NCBI GenBank assembly: GCA_033002965.1
Contig: JAURVB010010992.1
Coordinates: 1 to 64,000 of the forward strand
Direction of reading: 5' to 3'
Source of the DNA: Piper betle
Lineage: Eukaryota > Streptophyta > Magnoliopsida > Piperales > Piperaceae
DNA length: 64,000 nt
Shown: piece by piece, positions 35,371 to 46,598 of the stretch
Numbering within the stretch: the first letter of the stretch is position 1
Layout of the letters: each line of letters opens with the position of its first letter
Notes under the pieces: model-generated
Told to the model about the DNA's origin: nothing
What the model saw: only the letters and a program-made list of their open reading frames with translations
Database searches by the model: none
Translations under genes and position numbers: made by a program

Positions 35371-37479
35371 AATGACCTTTTTACCTACCACCTTAGTTAA
35401 TAGTATAAGACAGCACTTTACACAACCAACAAACAATTGAGTCGCTTTCGGGACAAAAAAAACAAACATTCGAGTTAAACGTTGTGATAAATTACAAGAG
35501 TACCAAGCTATTTCTAGAGATCCTGTTTGAGAGTTACACGTAGCACGAGGCAGCCACCGCCCCATCCGCTGTCATTTGTGCTTTGCTGCTGTTGTTGTCG
35601 CCCAGCACGTACGCCTTCTCTCTCAATCTCTCCCTCGCCCCCATGCAGCAATCAACCAATTAAATTTCATGCGGCAGAATTCACCTCTATTTAATATTTC
35701 CCACACAAGCATCTTTTACTTATACCTGCAGCTAACCCATAAACAATACCAGCTATGACTACTGTGAAAATTTAAAAAAAAACTTAGACCTGAAGAAGAA
35801 GGATATCTATAAATATATATATCATACTTAGAATTTGATGGATATTTTGATAGCTCCATCTGTGCTCGAGTTTCTTATTACTCTGTAATGCTTTATGTTT
35901 TTTTCCCCAAGGGTTTTTGTTGATTATTCAACTCTTGAATATTTATACTTGATAGCATCGATCCGGTGTACGACGTCCGACAATCACTGTGTGGATCTAT
36001 TCAAGTGCCAGCTGGTAGGAGAGCTACGTGCCATGATAAATAATATGCAAACAAAAATCTTTTGTCTACCACGTTCAGATTTCAGATAAGCCCTGGCGGC
36101 TATCATACGGACATTGCTAAAGGCCAAACAACAATAACAGATCGGATAGGTAAAATGTTTTACATCTTCCTATCAAATCTGAAATAGTATTCAATTGAAC
36201 GCCATCAGCCACCGGGTGCTGCTCAAGCCAGGTTCAAGAATCGTCGAATATTTGAGAATATGAGATGCTTATCAGCTTGCGTGAATGCTGTGAACATTAT
36301 AAAACAAAGACAGCGATGTCTAGAATTGTGCCTCGAGCTCTCCACGTATCCTTTGTAAGCCAAATAATGTATTTTGTTTTTTCTTTCAAATATTTCTTCA
36401 TGTTCTCTTCTTGCAGGTAGGGTTTATAATACAGGACGATGACCAACGCTCAATACTTCTTTTATCTCTTCCATGTTTATAAGCTACAGGCTTTCTCCTC
36501 CCAATTCTATTTTTGTGCTTTTTTCACCATGTCTAGAGCCTTAACTCCTTTTAGTGGCGGCTTTGGATCTCCGAAGTTTGGTGGGACATTCTACGGAGAG
36601 CATCATTGAAGGTCATTAGGGTGCATTAACTCTTTCGTCTTTCCCTTCTGGGATGATCATCTTATTGACTTATTTGTAATGTTTATCCAAAATTGTTAGA
36701 TGATTAACATGTAGATGTTTTAAGTTGGATACTTTTGTATTTACCTCTTTGGTTTTCTCTACTATGTTAGTCAGTACGACTCTTATCCATTTGTTATTTG
36801 TAATATGTGGCCTCTTCTAACCGTTTGTTTATGTAGATGTTTTTATGACTTTTACTATAAATAAATTTGCTTTTCTCAAAAATTTTCAAAACAACTTGCC
36901 AATATTGGCTGCTACCTCATACCTGATTATAATAGAAAAGGGGATTTTTTTATTTTTGATATTTACAAAAGATGTTTTTTCTATCTTTATTTCTAAACAA
37001 GTGCATCTCTTTAAAAAGAAATACTCTTACGAGATATATCTCATTGTATAAAAATGCCCACTTTAAAAATATGACTTTTATGGAATGTGCGTGATATCAA
37101 AGAGTGTATTATTTGGATTGTGATTATTTAATTAAACGATTATATTTAGAAGGTTGTACTTGTTTTATACCTGGAAATTTCTCTAATAAATTTTTTCATA
37201 TAAACCTTCATATTTTTATAATATATATTTGTTCTTATTGAAGTTAAAAAACACTATTCTTTTATTTTTTGTGTATTTTCTTGTTAAATTATTTTTTAAT
37301 TATACATTAATTTTCTTCATTTTATTATTTCAAAAACTCAGTGACCTTTTATTAAAAATTTAATATTATTTCATGAATGTAGTTGCCTACTATTTTTTGT
37401 TTTTCTTATATTTTTATCTTTATTAATTATTGCAATTCTCATATTGCGTAGGTGTTTTGACAAGTTCTCTAAAACTTGT
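35371..37479. other. Intergenic DNA without recognised features
   Basis: Moderately complex sequence with short frames only (for example 35895-36089 and 36845-37051). I recognise no protein family, RNA gene or transposon domain in it. Confidence 0.4.
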
Positions 37480-38287
37480 GACTTGAATCAGGGTTTTATA
37501 GTTAGAATCAGTCAATTCGACAGCTGAGCCGAGACAGGTCGTGTGTTATAAACTATGAAGGTTATGTGTGCATAAGTATATTATAATATCGTCTATAAGA
37601 CAACAGTAGAATGAGGTTATTAAAATATATAAGAGCACACTTAGATTTTTTAATTTATTTTAGCATTAGATCGTAAAATTATTTTTAAACCGAATAACGT
37701 ATTAGAACGTGTTATATGACCATTTAGGTAGGTTATTAGTTATAGAGTATATCAATATGATGTTATAGTGTGTATAATATTTTATGAGATTTTCCCCTAT
37801 TTTTCTAAATTTCTTTTAGGATTTATTACGAGTTAGTTATTATTTTTTACTCGAGTAGAATTGTATCTAGTTTTGTTCACAAAATTACCATCGACCATCA
37901 TCTGGACACTTTTCTTCCCCCAAACCCTCAGCGCTCCCTTCCAACGCGATTCCGCCACTGCCATGCCACCTTAGAACCACCGGCCGCCCTCTCCGCTTTG
38001 ATGACCTCGTCGTCCCTCCACCGCCACGTGCTGCCGTTGAGACACGCCAAAGGCTACTGCTTGGGCGACCCCTAACTAGGGTACCATTGCTCGTCGCCGA
38101 TCCCTCTGCCGTCCTGACGTCGCCAACCCTCCCACAACCTTCCTCGACCGTAGCAGAGACTAACGCCCCCATCCCGGCCTGATCACTTCACCCCATCACC
38201 TCCACCTACCTCGTCGATTCATAGACTCGTCAGGCTCACCGAGCCGATGCCAATGGTACTTTATACCACCACCATCTTGCCAACAAC

Positions 38288-38430
38288 ATAAATATATACA
38301 TGTACCAAAATCTAGTCAAAGGTTACATGCCCGCATCATATATAAATATATATATGTACCAGAATCTAGTCGACAATAATATGCTTGCATCATATATAAG
38401 CATAAACATATACTGGAACCTAGTCAATGT
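38288..38430 (+). repeat. Three tandem units of about 55 bp
   Basis: The unit contains a TGTACCA(A/G)AATCTAGTC-type core followed by a GCATCATATATAA box. It begins again at about 38342 and, more diverged, at about 38400. Confidence 0.75.
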
Positions 38431-38439
38431 TAACACATT

Positions 38440-38640
38440 TATTCTAGTACGATCATATAGAAAAACACATATACATATACATATTAAGTGTTAGTGCATG
38501 ATAACCCATAACCACTAAATAAAACTAGAAGTCTAGTAATATAGAGAAACACACATACACATATATATAAGTGTTAGCGTGTGGGCCAATATAATAACCC
38601 ATGATGACTAAATCAAACCAGAAGTTTAATAATAACTTAA
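38440..38640 (+). repeat. Two tandem units of about 83-95 bp
   Basis: Both units carry AGAAACACA or a variant, then AAGTGTTAG (38486 and 38569), ATAACCCAT, ACTAAAT and AGAAGT in the same order. Confidence 0.65.
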
Positions 38641-40813
38641 TATAAGAAAATATGAACTCAAAGTATGATTGACGTACACGTATGTCGATGTACAACCAAC
38701 TTTAATTATATAGATATAGTTTAGTGTGTGAAAATGAAAAGGTAAATAATAAAAGGTTATAATAAATTAAGCATAAATACAAACACATTCCATAATAACG
38801 AAATACAATATACCCAACTTGGAAATTTTCGTCATCGAAAATATATTAAGGTCATAATGAGAAATTTCGCTCAATCGCCTAATATATTGGATCATACCCC
38901 AATAGGTATTAGATGTGAAACTAACATAACTTTTAGGAGGGATATTACATCGACCAACCAAATTAATTCCCTTCACAAAGATCTTCCATTTGAGACCAGG
39001 CTCGACCTCTGCTGTGGCCGTGATTGCCATTAGGACTAGCACTTTTCCAGCTACATTTTTATCCCTTTTCGGTCGTTTTCTAGCAACCAGCGGTCGAGCT
39101 CTGACGGCGACCACCCCAATCACCACCGCCTCATTGTCCCCCTGTCGATCCTTGCTGGTGATGACCCCAGCCTTACCACCGTTGGTGATTTCAGGTGACG
39201 GGCACTGTTGACCATTTGGTGTATGTTTGCCATGTTCATGTCTGCCTACCCGCAATCGCGTCCACCCAGCTCGTTTGTTTGCAAGAGTGTCTAGTTCTAT
39301 TCGTGTTCGCCTAGTTGCCCAAGCCTGTGTTCGTATCTATGACCCATCCCAGTTAATCGATCTCGGCCAACACAATTTAGGAGCTTGACTTGGGTTGAGT
39401 TGACTCGGTCCACTTCAACCCAATTGACTCAACAACCTATTTTAATTCGTTTTCGTTTGTTTTTCGACCATTTTCAGTAATTCAAGACTCATACGTTAGT
39501 TTAAATACATATTCACATTATGTAGCATATGTTGATGTTATGTGTGTGTTTCTTTATTTGCTTATTTATTTATTATTATTTATTTCTTGTTATTTATATA
39601 TATGACGATTATAATGCGTGCTCATGTGATTATTTATTAGTATTGATGATATATTTATTTATTAATATTAATATTATTCATGTTTATCAAATTTTATTAA
39701 ATTATTTATTTATTTACTTTTTCACATGAGCGTATGTTATTATATTTTTGTGTTTAATTACATATTCATGAATTTTATAATTATATTATTCTTATTCATG
39801 ATTAATTGATATTAACTATTTATTCATTTAATTATATATTAAATTATTATTTATTTATTTATGTACTAACTTGTGTATACGTTGATATTTACTCGTATTT
39901 AGTCACTAACATATGTAGTATTATTTATATCATTATTATTTATTGGTTAATGTATCATTCATTTATTTCTTTACATTTATTGATAAATGAGTTTATTAAT
40001 TTAATTATTTATTAACTAATCATTTATTTAATTATTATTCACTATTTATTCTCCTATTTATTTTCATACGAGTATAATTGTTATTTTTTATTGTTTTGTG
40101 TTTACTTGTGAATCTATTATTTTATTTATTGTTGTTTTACTTATTTGGCTTATTTATTATTTTTTATTTATTTATTTATTATTTGTGTGTGCCTCAATTT
40201 GTGCGTCGAGTCTCTAGTTGTGGATCTATTTAGTATTGTTTTTGGACTGAGTTCATGTTATTATTGATGTGAGCACACACCATGATTATGTCTTACATAG
40301 AGTTGTCAATCTTTTACTTAGGAGTGGGTTCCGATGTATATTCTGAAGTCTGAGCTCATCGTAGATGTGCTGATGTGCTTGGAGCTTGGTCCGGAGGTTC
40401 GTTAAGATTATTCTCAGATTTATCGCTTACTCTATTATGAATTTAATTTTTAAATTGTAAGATGTATTAAGTGGATATTTTATCGAACCCCATTTAACAT
40501 TGGGCAATGTAGATATATTTTTCTTCCGTGATTAATAACTCTCGAGGATGAGATCCCTTATGTTATTTTCGAACTTACCTCCACCTCATATTATTTTCGG
40601 GGTTACTTATATAATTCCCTTCTTAATATTATATATAATTTTTTATCAAGTTTTAAGTGAGCTAAAAGTTGGTGAATCTGACGTTGCGTATATCGTGAGT
40701 CAGCCCATACGCAGGTTGCAGTGGGCTTTGGATTAGTGAGAGGATTGTTCAATTCTTGAGGGATTCTGACATCTCTACGTCTCAAACTTCCTTAGACGGT
40801 CAAAGGGTAATCT

Positions 40814-41230
40814 TTTAACACCCCAATTCGGTTTACTCTCAACCCGGACCAAAACTGTTATAAAAGATCGAAGTACTTGTAACCGATTAATTTGGCTGGC
40901 CCAAAACCTAAACGGCTACAACATAACCCTCTCGACATCTTAAGATGGAGCACGCCGCTAATGCACAAATAATATATGAATGAGATGCAAAACCCTAGCA
41001 GGATACTACGTGAATGTTATGATGATAGCCACATACAAAAATAATTTAAATAGCAGCAAAATTCCCAAAAATCCTGGAATAAGACGGACAGAGTCTCCCC
41101 TAAAAGTGTAATAAGGGGACGACCTGTTAAAAACACAACACATTATAGGGTATATATATAAAACCATAATGCACACCACAATAAGATTTAAGCAACAACA
41201 CATCTTGTAATTGGGTCTAGCCCACCTGCA
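40814..41230 (+). mobile_element. LTR-like segment, TTTTAACACCCC start
   Basis: It begins where homology between the inverted arms stops. The plus-strand sequence resembles the minus-strand sequence at 1-239: an AACACCCC start, a later CTTAAGATG box, then similar ATGAATGA...CAAAA(C/T)CCTA text. It is probably a degenerate LTR of the same family. The TG terminus is mutated and the far end is undefined. Confidence 0.45.
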
Positions 41231-41699
41231 ATTCATACTCAGCTCATTTGGTTCCTTTTTCATTTCATCATCACACATCATTAAAGCTTTTCTCAAACAT
41301 TTCCAAACATTTTCAAAACAAGGCATACAAGCCTCACAAACATATGCATATATATACACAACCATATCCATCCACAATCATCATACAATCACATCACATC
41401 TTATGCAAAAGTTGACATGGCGCCAGGTATGTGTGTGTAATGCAAGCGCTAATCCTTTGTTAAGGCTGGCATACACCATTTATCATCCTCACCTACATAT
41501 AGTAGAAAAACGTCAATAACAGGTGTCACTAGTCCGAAAATAACTAATATTAAACTGGAACATGAGAGCAAACTCTCATGAAAAGCAAACAATTATATAT
41601 CTTCATCAAGCACTCTCATAGGGCTACTAAAAAGGAGCCATTGAGCAGCTGACTCAACAACGTCCTTGTGCTGCTCTTGGCACTTCTTTTTCAATACTT

Positions 41700-43870
41700 T
41701 GCGTAAAACTTTTATCCTAAACCCTCTCTGAACCTCCATATTTCTCCTGGCCTTGAGCACGTAGGTCGAGTACTCTCAGGCATGCGCCTTTAGTACCCTT
41801 TAAACCACAAGTCAGGATATACACTGTACTTAATAGTACCCGTAAACTTCTACGTTCTCCGGGTGTGAGGAGCTCAAATGTAGAGTTGTCATGATCCCTC
41901 GGGAATGGAATAGGCCGCTCACTAATCCAAAACCCGCTTTGACTGACACAACATCCGCTCATGGCACGTGCAAGTCGATTCATCTTCTCTTGTCTCACTG
42001 AAAACTCAATAAAACTATTTATAGGGCTGGGTCAAGATTTGTTATAATAGGCTTGAAGGCAACTTAAGGTGGGTCTTATTTTCAAAAACAAGCGTGAGGG
42101 ATCTCATCCTCGAGGGTTATTAATTTTAAAAAAAATTGACCAGATGGCACATGTTAGGTGGGGTCTGATAAATCATCCACCTGACATGTCCTACGATTAA
42201 TAAATCAAATCACCGATAGAATAGAGCGATGAAACCTGAGAAGCGTGTCCTAACAGACCTGTCAAAAGCTCCAAGCGCAGTCTTGTGCCTAGACGGCAAG
42301 CTCCTGCAACGAACCTACGTGAACATAACTATTTACTAATGCCCATACATCTATGATGCACGCCGATATAACTAATATATCCACATTCATACATGAATCT
42401 AATCAAGCATGACAATCATCTCAACAATCACACTAAATCTAAAAATTATCAAGCAAGTTAATAATTTTATGATTTCATATGTTACTTATTATCTAGCACT
42501 TTTAATTTCAATTTTAAAACATACCTATTCTAATTAGGTGACAATGGTATAATCAATTTAATCCGTTTAACTTAATACTAGCATGCAAAACCTAAATCAT
42601 GCAAATTCATAAATTAACTAGTTAACAAGCATTTAATTAACTATTCAGTTGTTTACTAACAATTCCATTAACGAGCATTTACATCACACAACACAATCTA
42701 CGCTAATCATCACATGTTTATCATAATTCACAATTAATTACTAAAATCATGAAGTTAATAAAATTAATTCCAATATGCTACCATGACCACAACATGCATA
42801 TAATAATACTGAAAAAAAGAAGGAAAAGCCACCTCACGATTGGCGCTGAAATCGGTGTCGACAGACGAAGGTGGTGAAGTCGAGCTGGCGGTTTTTTGGC
42901 ATTTCCCATGGTTTTCCAGCGACTGCTCCGACAGAGCAATCAGAGGTAAGGGTTAGCACCGTCTCGGCGAGCTTGACCCAATGGTGGTAATGACAAGGGT
43001 AGCCGCGGTGGCGATGGCCACTAATGGCAGCGTCAAGTTCAGTTGGGGCGGTCGGTCGCTTCGATTAGACCCATGGCCGGCCTCGATGGCGACGTTAGGT
43101 AAGGGGGAAAGGTAGGGGAAGTCGAGGGGAGAGCTTCTATGTCACGGTGGCGGCGGTCCGGCGCAGACGGCGACAGAATCGCGTCGGGAACGGCCTTGAA
43201 ATCGAGGGCGATTTCTGGCGTCGCGACGGCTGGACGGTGGTTGGGCATGGTCGAGGCAGCAAGGCGAGGGCACGACTGGGTTGGGCGGCATCGATCAGCG
43301 GTGAGGTGGCATCGACGGTGGTGGCAAAAGTCTCAAGGGCAGTGGCTAGGGTTTAGGGCGGTGAAGATGTCGCGGTTTGGGGAAGGAAGATGAGAAATAT
43401 AAGAATGACAAGCTTGTAAATAAAATTTGACTCGCCACCGGCTCGAGTCAATAATAATAACTAACTCGGAATAAATCCCAAAAAAAGTGGGAAAAATCCC
43501 ATAAAATCAAACAAAACACCACAACATCCAAATGACATGTCATATAACTAATAACCCACCCAAAGACCATCTAACGTGTCCTAATGCGTTATTCGGCCTA
43601 AACTAATTCTATGGTCACAATATGAAAAAAATAAAATCATCAACTGTATACTCTCATATCTACTAATAACTGAGTCTGCTAATGCGTATCTGACGCAATC
43701 ATCGATACTTGGGTATACATGAACCCTCATAGCACGTGCATACGGTCGGCCTCAGCCCTGCATACGTGTTTTGAAAGCTGAACTGACCCGAACCACGGTC
43801 AAATCAACTGGCTAACGACTATAAAACCCTGACTTGTGTCACGGCTTTTACAAATTATGTGTACAACGCA
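41700..43870 (-). repeat. Right arm of large inverted retroelement repeat
   Basis: On the minus strand the order is: conserved box (43650-43530), GC-rich block (43400-42850), AT-rich stretch (42800-42300), then 42285-41700. This mirrors the left arm, without its tandem repeats. The 93-codon frame at 41717-41998 lies in a segment whose left-arm counterpart is not open, so it is not treated as a gene. Confidence 0.6.
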
Positions 43871-43884
43871 TGTCTAGTCTTGTG

Positions 43885-43972
43885 GTATTAAAGGGTACTA
43901 AAGGTAATGATCTGAGAGTACTCAGTCATTGTGCTCTTGGTCAGGCATTATATAAAGGTTTAGAGAGGGCTT
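43885..43972 (+). repeat. Short direct-orientation copy of an arm segment
   Basis: The sequence TTAAAGGGTACTAAAGG...GAGAGTACTC...CAGAGAGGG-like matches, on the opposite strand, 41728-41815 inside the right arm. This third piece of the module ends exactly at the long TA run. Confidence 0.6.
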
Positions 43973-43973
43973 A

Positions 43974-43975
<2 letters not shown>

Positions 43976-44056
<81 letters not shown>
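43976..44056. repeat. (TA)n microsatellite, about 81 bp
   Basis: A perfect alternation of T and A for about 40 units, able to form a cruciform. It sits directly at the end of the retroelement fragment at 43885-43972. Confidence 0.95.
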
Positions 44057-44060
<4 letters not shown>

Positions 44061-44296
44061 GACTAGTTATTGTTGAGAGATGCATTTTTCAAGAGTGATA
44101 GAACATCGGTTGAATGTTCAGTTCAGGATGCTATCTAGTTTGTTGCTTCACGTCATTATTTTCTTTCATACTTTTGTATATGTTTGATGTATTTTTCATA
44201 TATAATTAGTAATATTTTTCATTCTTAAGACACTAAGAGGGTTGTTTTGGTCTATTTATCATTCGAGTCTTACATATTATCTATTTATACATGACT

Positions 44297-44794
44297 TGTA
44301 ACGACTCAGTCCAAAGTGTAAATTAATGGGTTAAATCTTCTCTTCAAAAGTGGTTAACCGAAGTTGAAGATCTATAATTCATTCCCCCTTGCAAAACAGG
44401 CTCTTATCTAAATAAATATTAGATGTGAGACTAAGTTAAAGGATCTCACAATCCACCAACTTTAAGAAATTTCACCTTCGAAATTCCTACATTTGACCTG
44501 TTGCTAGCCCTACCCACAACTTTCTTTGGCCTGTGATCAGCAATCTAGCCAAAGTCCTCAGTCTAGCCCACCATCTAATACGGAATTAGGATACTGTGAT
44601 ACTATTTATAATGACCCGACCCAAAATACAAACTAATGGGTTAAGTCATTTCTTCAAAATTAGTTAACCAAAGTTAAAGATCTATAGTTCATTCTCACTT
44701 ATAAAATAATCTCATCTCGCTAGGGATTATATATAAGACTAAGTTAGATGATCACACAATTGATTCTTAGGTAAACCAGAATTTGAGTGTTACA
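44297..44794. repeat. Element with TGTAAC...GTTACA ends and internal duplication
   Basis: It starts TGTAACGACTC and ends GAGTGTTACA, an inverted terminal match of about ten bases in TG...CA context. Inside, about 170 bp is repeated in direct orientation (44297-44470 and 44607-44765; shared boxes AATTAATGGGTTAA or a variant, AAGATCTATA, GACTAAGTTA). It is compatible with a solo LTR or short retroelement with tandem structure. No matching target duplication is evident. Confidence 0.5.
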
Positions 44795-46000
44795 GGGGGT
44801 GTCAATTGCGATTGGGGGCAACGGTTGGATGCGGCAAGGCCACGTTGGAGGGCCGTAGGGGCCGCGTCAAAGTGTGGGGCCACAACGACATAGTGGCGCA
44901 TAGCTGGAGGGAGCAGTCAATTATAAGTGAAATGTATTGATTGAAATTTATTATTAATAATTTTAATAGTAAGTAAAAAAGTTAAATTCTAAAAGTAATG
45001 TCTAAATCTATTTTTGAATGAAAATAATAAATGTCCATTTGTCTTAAACACACTTTTATTTTGGGTAGAATAATACTATAATTTTTTGTAACAATAAATA
45101 AAAAACCCCTAGATTAGGTAAAAATCAAAGATTAAAGATTAAAAATACAAAATGCATTATTAAGTAATAAATTTTAGTTCGATTAATATGATTATAAATA
45201 TATAAGTAGAAGTTATCAATTTTTTACAATTCTTATATAATACAAAATTGTAAAATTTTCTTGATTAATAATTATAATAATATATTAAATAAATTTAATG
45301 GGCTCATAGAGTTGCTGTGAGGCTAAAATTAAGCATAATATAAGACCAGGTGAAACATGATAAGAGCTCAAGTAAACTTGGTGATTTAATGTAAGGGGGG
45401 TTGATGTAAAGTAAATAAAAGTAGATAGATTGAAAGACAGATGGACATAGATAAATAATCAAATAGATTTGATAAATTAATTAATTAATAAAATGAAGTG
45501 GGCCAATCAAATTAATAATTATATGTATCTATAATCTATAATCTATATAATATTATATAAATCAGGAGACTTTTAATATGGTGTAATCGTGTGTCCTCAC
45601 CTATTTTATAATATCCTCACCTATTTTATAATAATATTATTTATTTTTTATTTGTAAAAGTATTAATTTCCAATTAAAGTTTTTTAATCGGGTTTGTTAC
45701 GTATCTTTTAACTATTTTACAATATCATCTTTTATTTCTTCTTTATAAAATCAAATTAAATTATAATTTCACCCTTTATTATTACAATTTAAAATAGAAA
45801 AGCTAAATCATCTATAATTAGACCCTATAATAAAACAATTCTTCATTAAATGGATTTCTAAAATGAACAAGTGGATAAATATCGACTAATTAATTAATAA
45901 TATATTAAGATTTTTGAAAATAAGCATAATATATTTATTATAATACAAATAAATTTTATAATTTTTTTATCAATTATAAAAATAATTTTCATGTATAACA
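44795..46000. other. AT-rich gene-free DNA
   Basis: A small GC-rich patch at 44800-44930 is followed by very AT-rich sequence. No gene is recognised. The promoter of the zinc-finger gene probably lies in the last few hundred bases. Confidence 0.4.
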
Positions 46001-46279
46001 AAGTGATATTTAATGGAGCTATCGACCTCTTTCCCCTTGGCCCATTTACGGTCAATCAGCCTTTCATTCACTCATCAAAATCCCAAACAAACAAACGTCC
46101 CACCACCGTTACCTCTCCCCTTCTTCCTCTTCGTCGTTCGTCCATCGTTCGTCCATGGCCCCGCGCGCGCATGCCGACTAGAACCCCAAATCATCGAAAC
46201 CTTGACACCGTCTTCGATCTCGCCACCGCCATCTCCCTCCCCCGGGCTGTTTAATTTGTTGGGGGAGGCGAGAGCCGCC

Positions 46280-46303
46280 ATCTTCTTCTTCTTCTTCTTC
46301 TTC
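46280..46303 (+). repeat. (CTT)n microsatellite in a 5' leader
   Basis: About eight CTT units in the pyrimidine-rich segment that precedes a likely first splice donor (about 46361), in the presumed 5' UTR of the zinc-finger gene. Confidence 0.8.
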
Positions 46304-46598
46304 GCCGAGACAACCGCCGGGTTCTTCGCTGTTTCAGATCTTTTGTTCTTGTTCCGGGGGTAATCTTCTTCCTTCTTGTGTTTCTTGTTCCTTGAATTTG
46401 ATTGATTTCCTGCATTCTTGTTTACGTGGTTATTTGTTTTGTTTGATTTGGTTCGTTGGGAATGCGGGTGGCTTGGATGGGATGGTTGTGTACAATGTTG
46501 GTGTTTGTGTGGCTGGAAATTGGCGATGGTGTTGATGGTGTTTCTTTTTCTTTTTTTATTTTGATATTTGTCGTTCTCTTTTTTGTAGGTTGGACAGG

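Larger units (their letters stand above)
37480..40800 (+). repeat. Left arm of large inverted retroelement repeat
   Basis: Order on the plus strand: a unique-looking box (37660-37780), a GC-rich block (37880-38230), tandem repeats (38288-38640), a second GC-rich block (38990-39350), an AT-rich TTTATTTA tract (39480-40200), then 40370-40800. Matching boxes occur inverted in the right arm: 37660-37780 with 43530-43650 (shared CGAATAACG...GGTTATTAGTTAT), 40375-40560 with 42095-42285 (shared TGCTTGGAGCTT...GAGGATGAGATCCC), and 40640-40780 with 41865-42010 (shared TTTGGATTAGTGAG). It is non-coding, probably the internal and 3' region of a Ty3/gypsy-like element. Confidence 0.6.

Noticed and set aside
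38288..38640. Possible CRISPR-like repeat-spacer array
   Set aside because: Only three and two units, adjacent without spacers, in a plant nuclear context; these are ordinary tandem repeats.
39529..40015. Tyr/Ile/Phe-rich open frames suggesting membrane proteins
   Set aside because: Translation of TTTATTTA-type simple sequence; hydrophobicity is a composition effect.
41717..41998. 93-codon frame in the right inverted arm
   Set aside because: The homologous left-arm segment has stops and indels, so the frame is not conserved.
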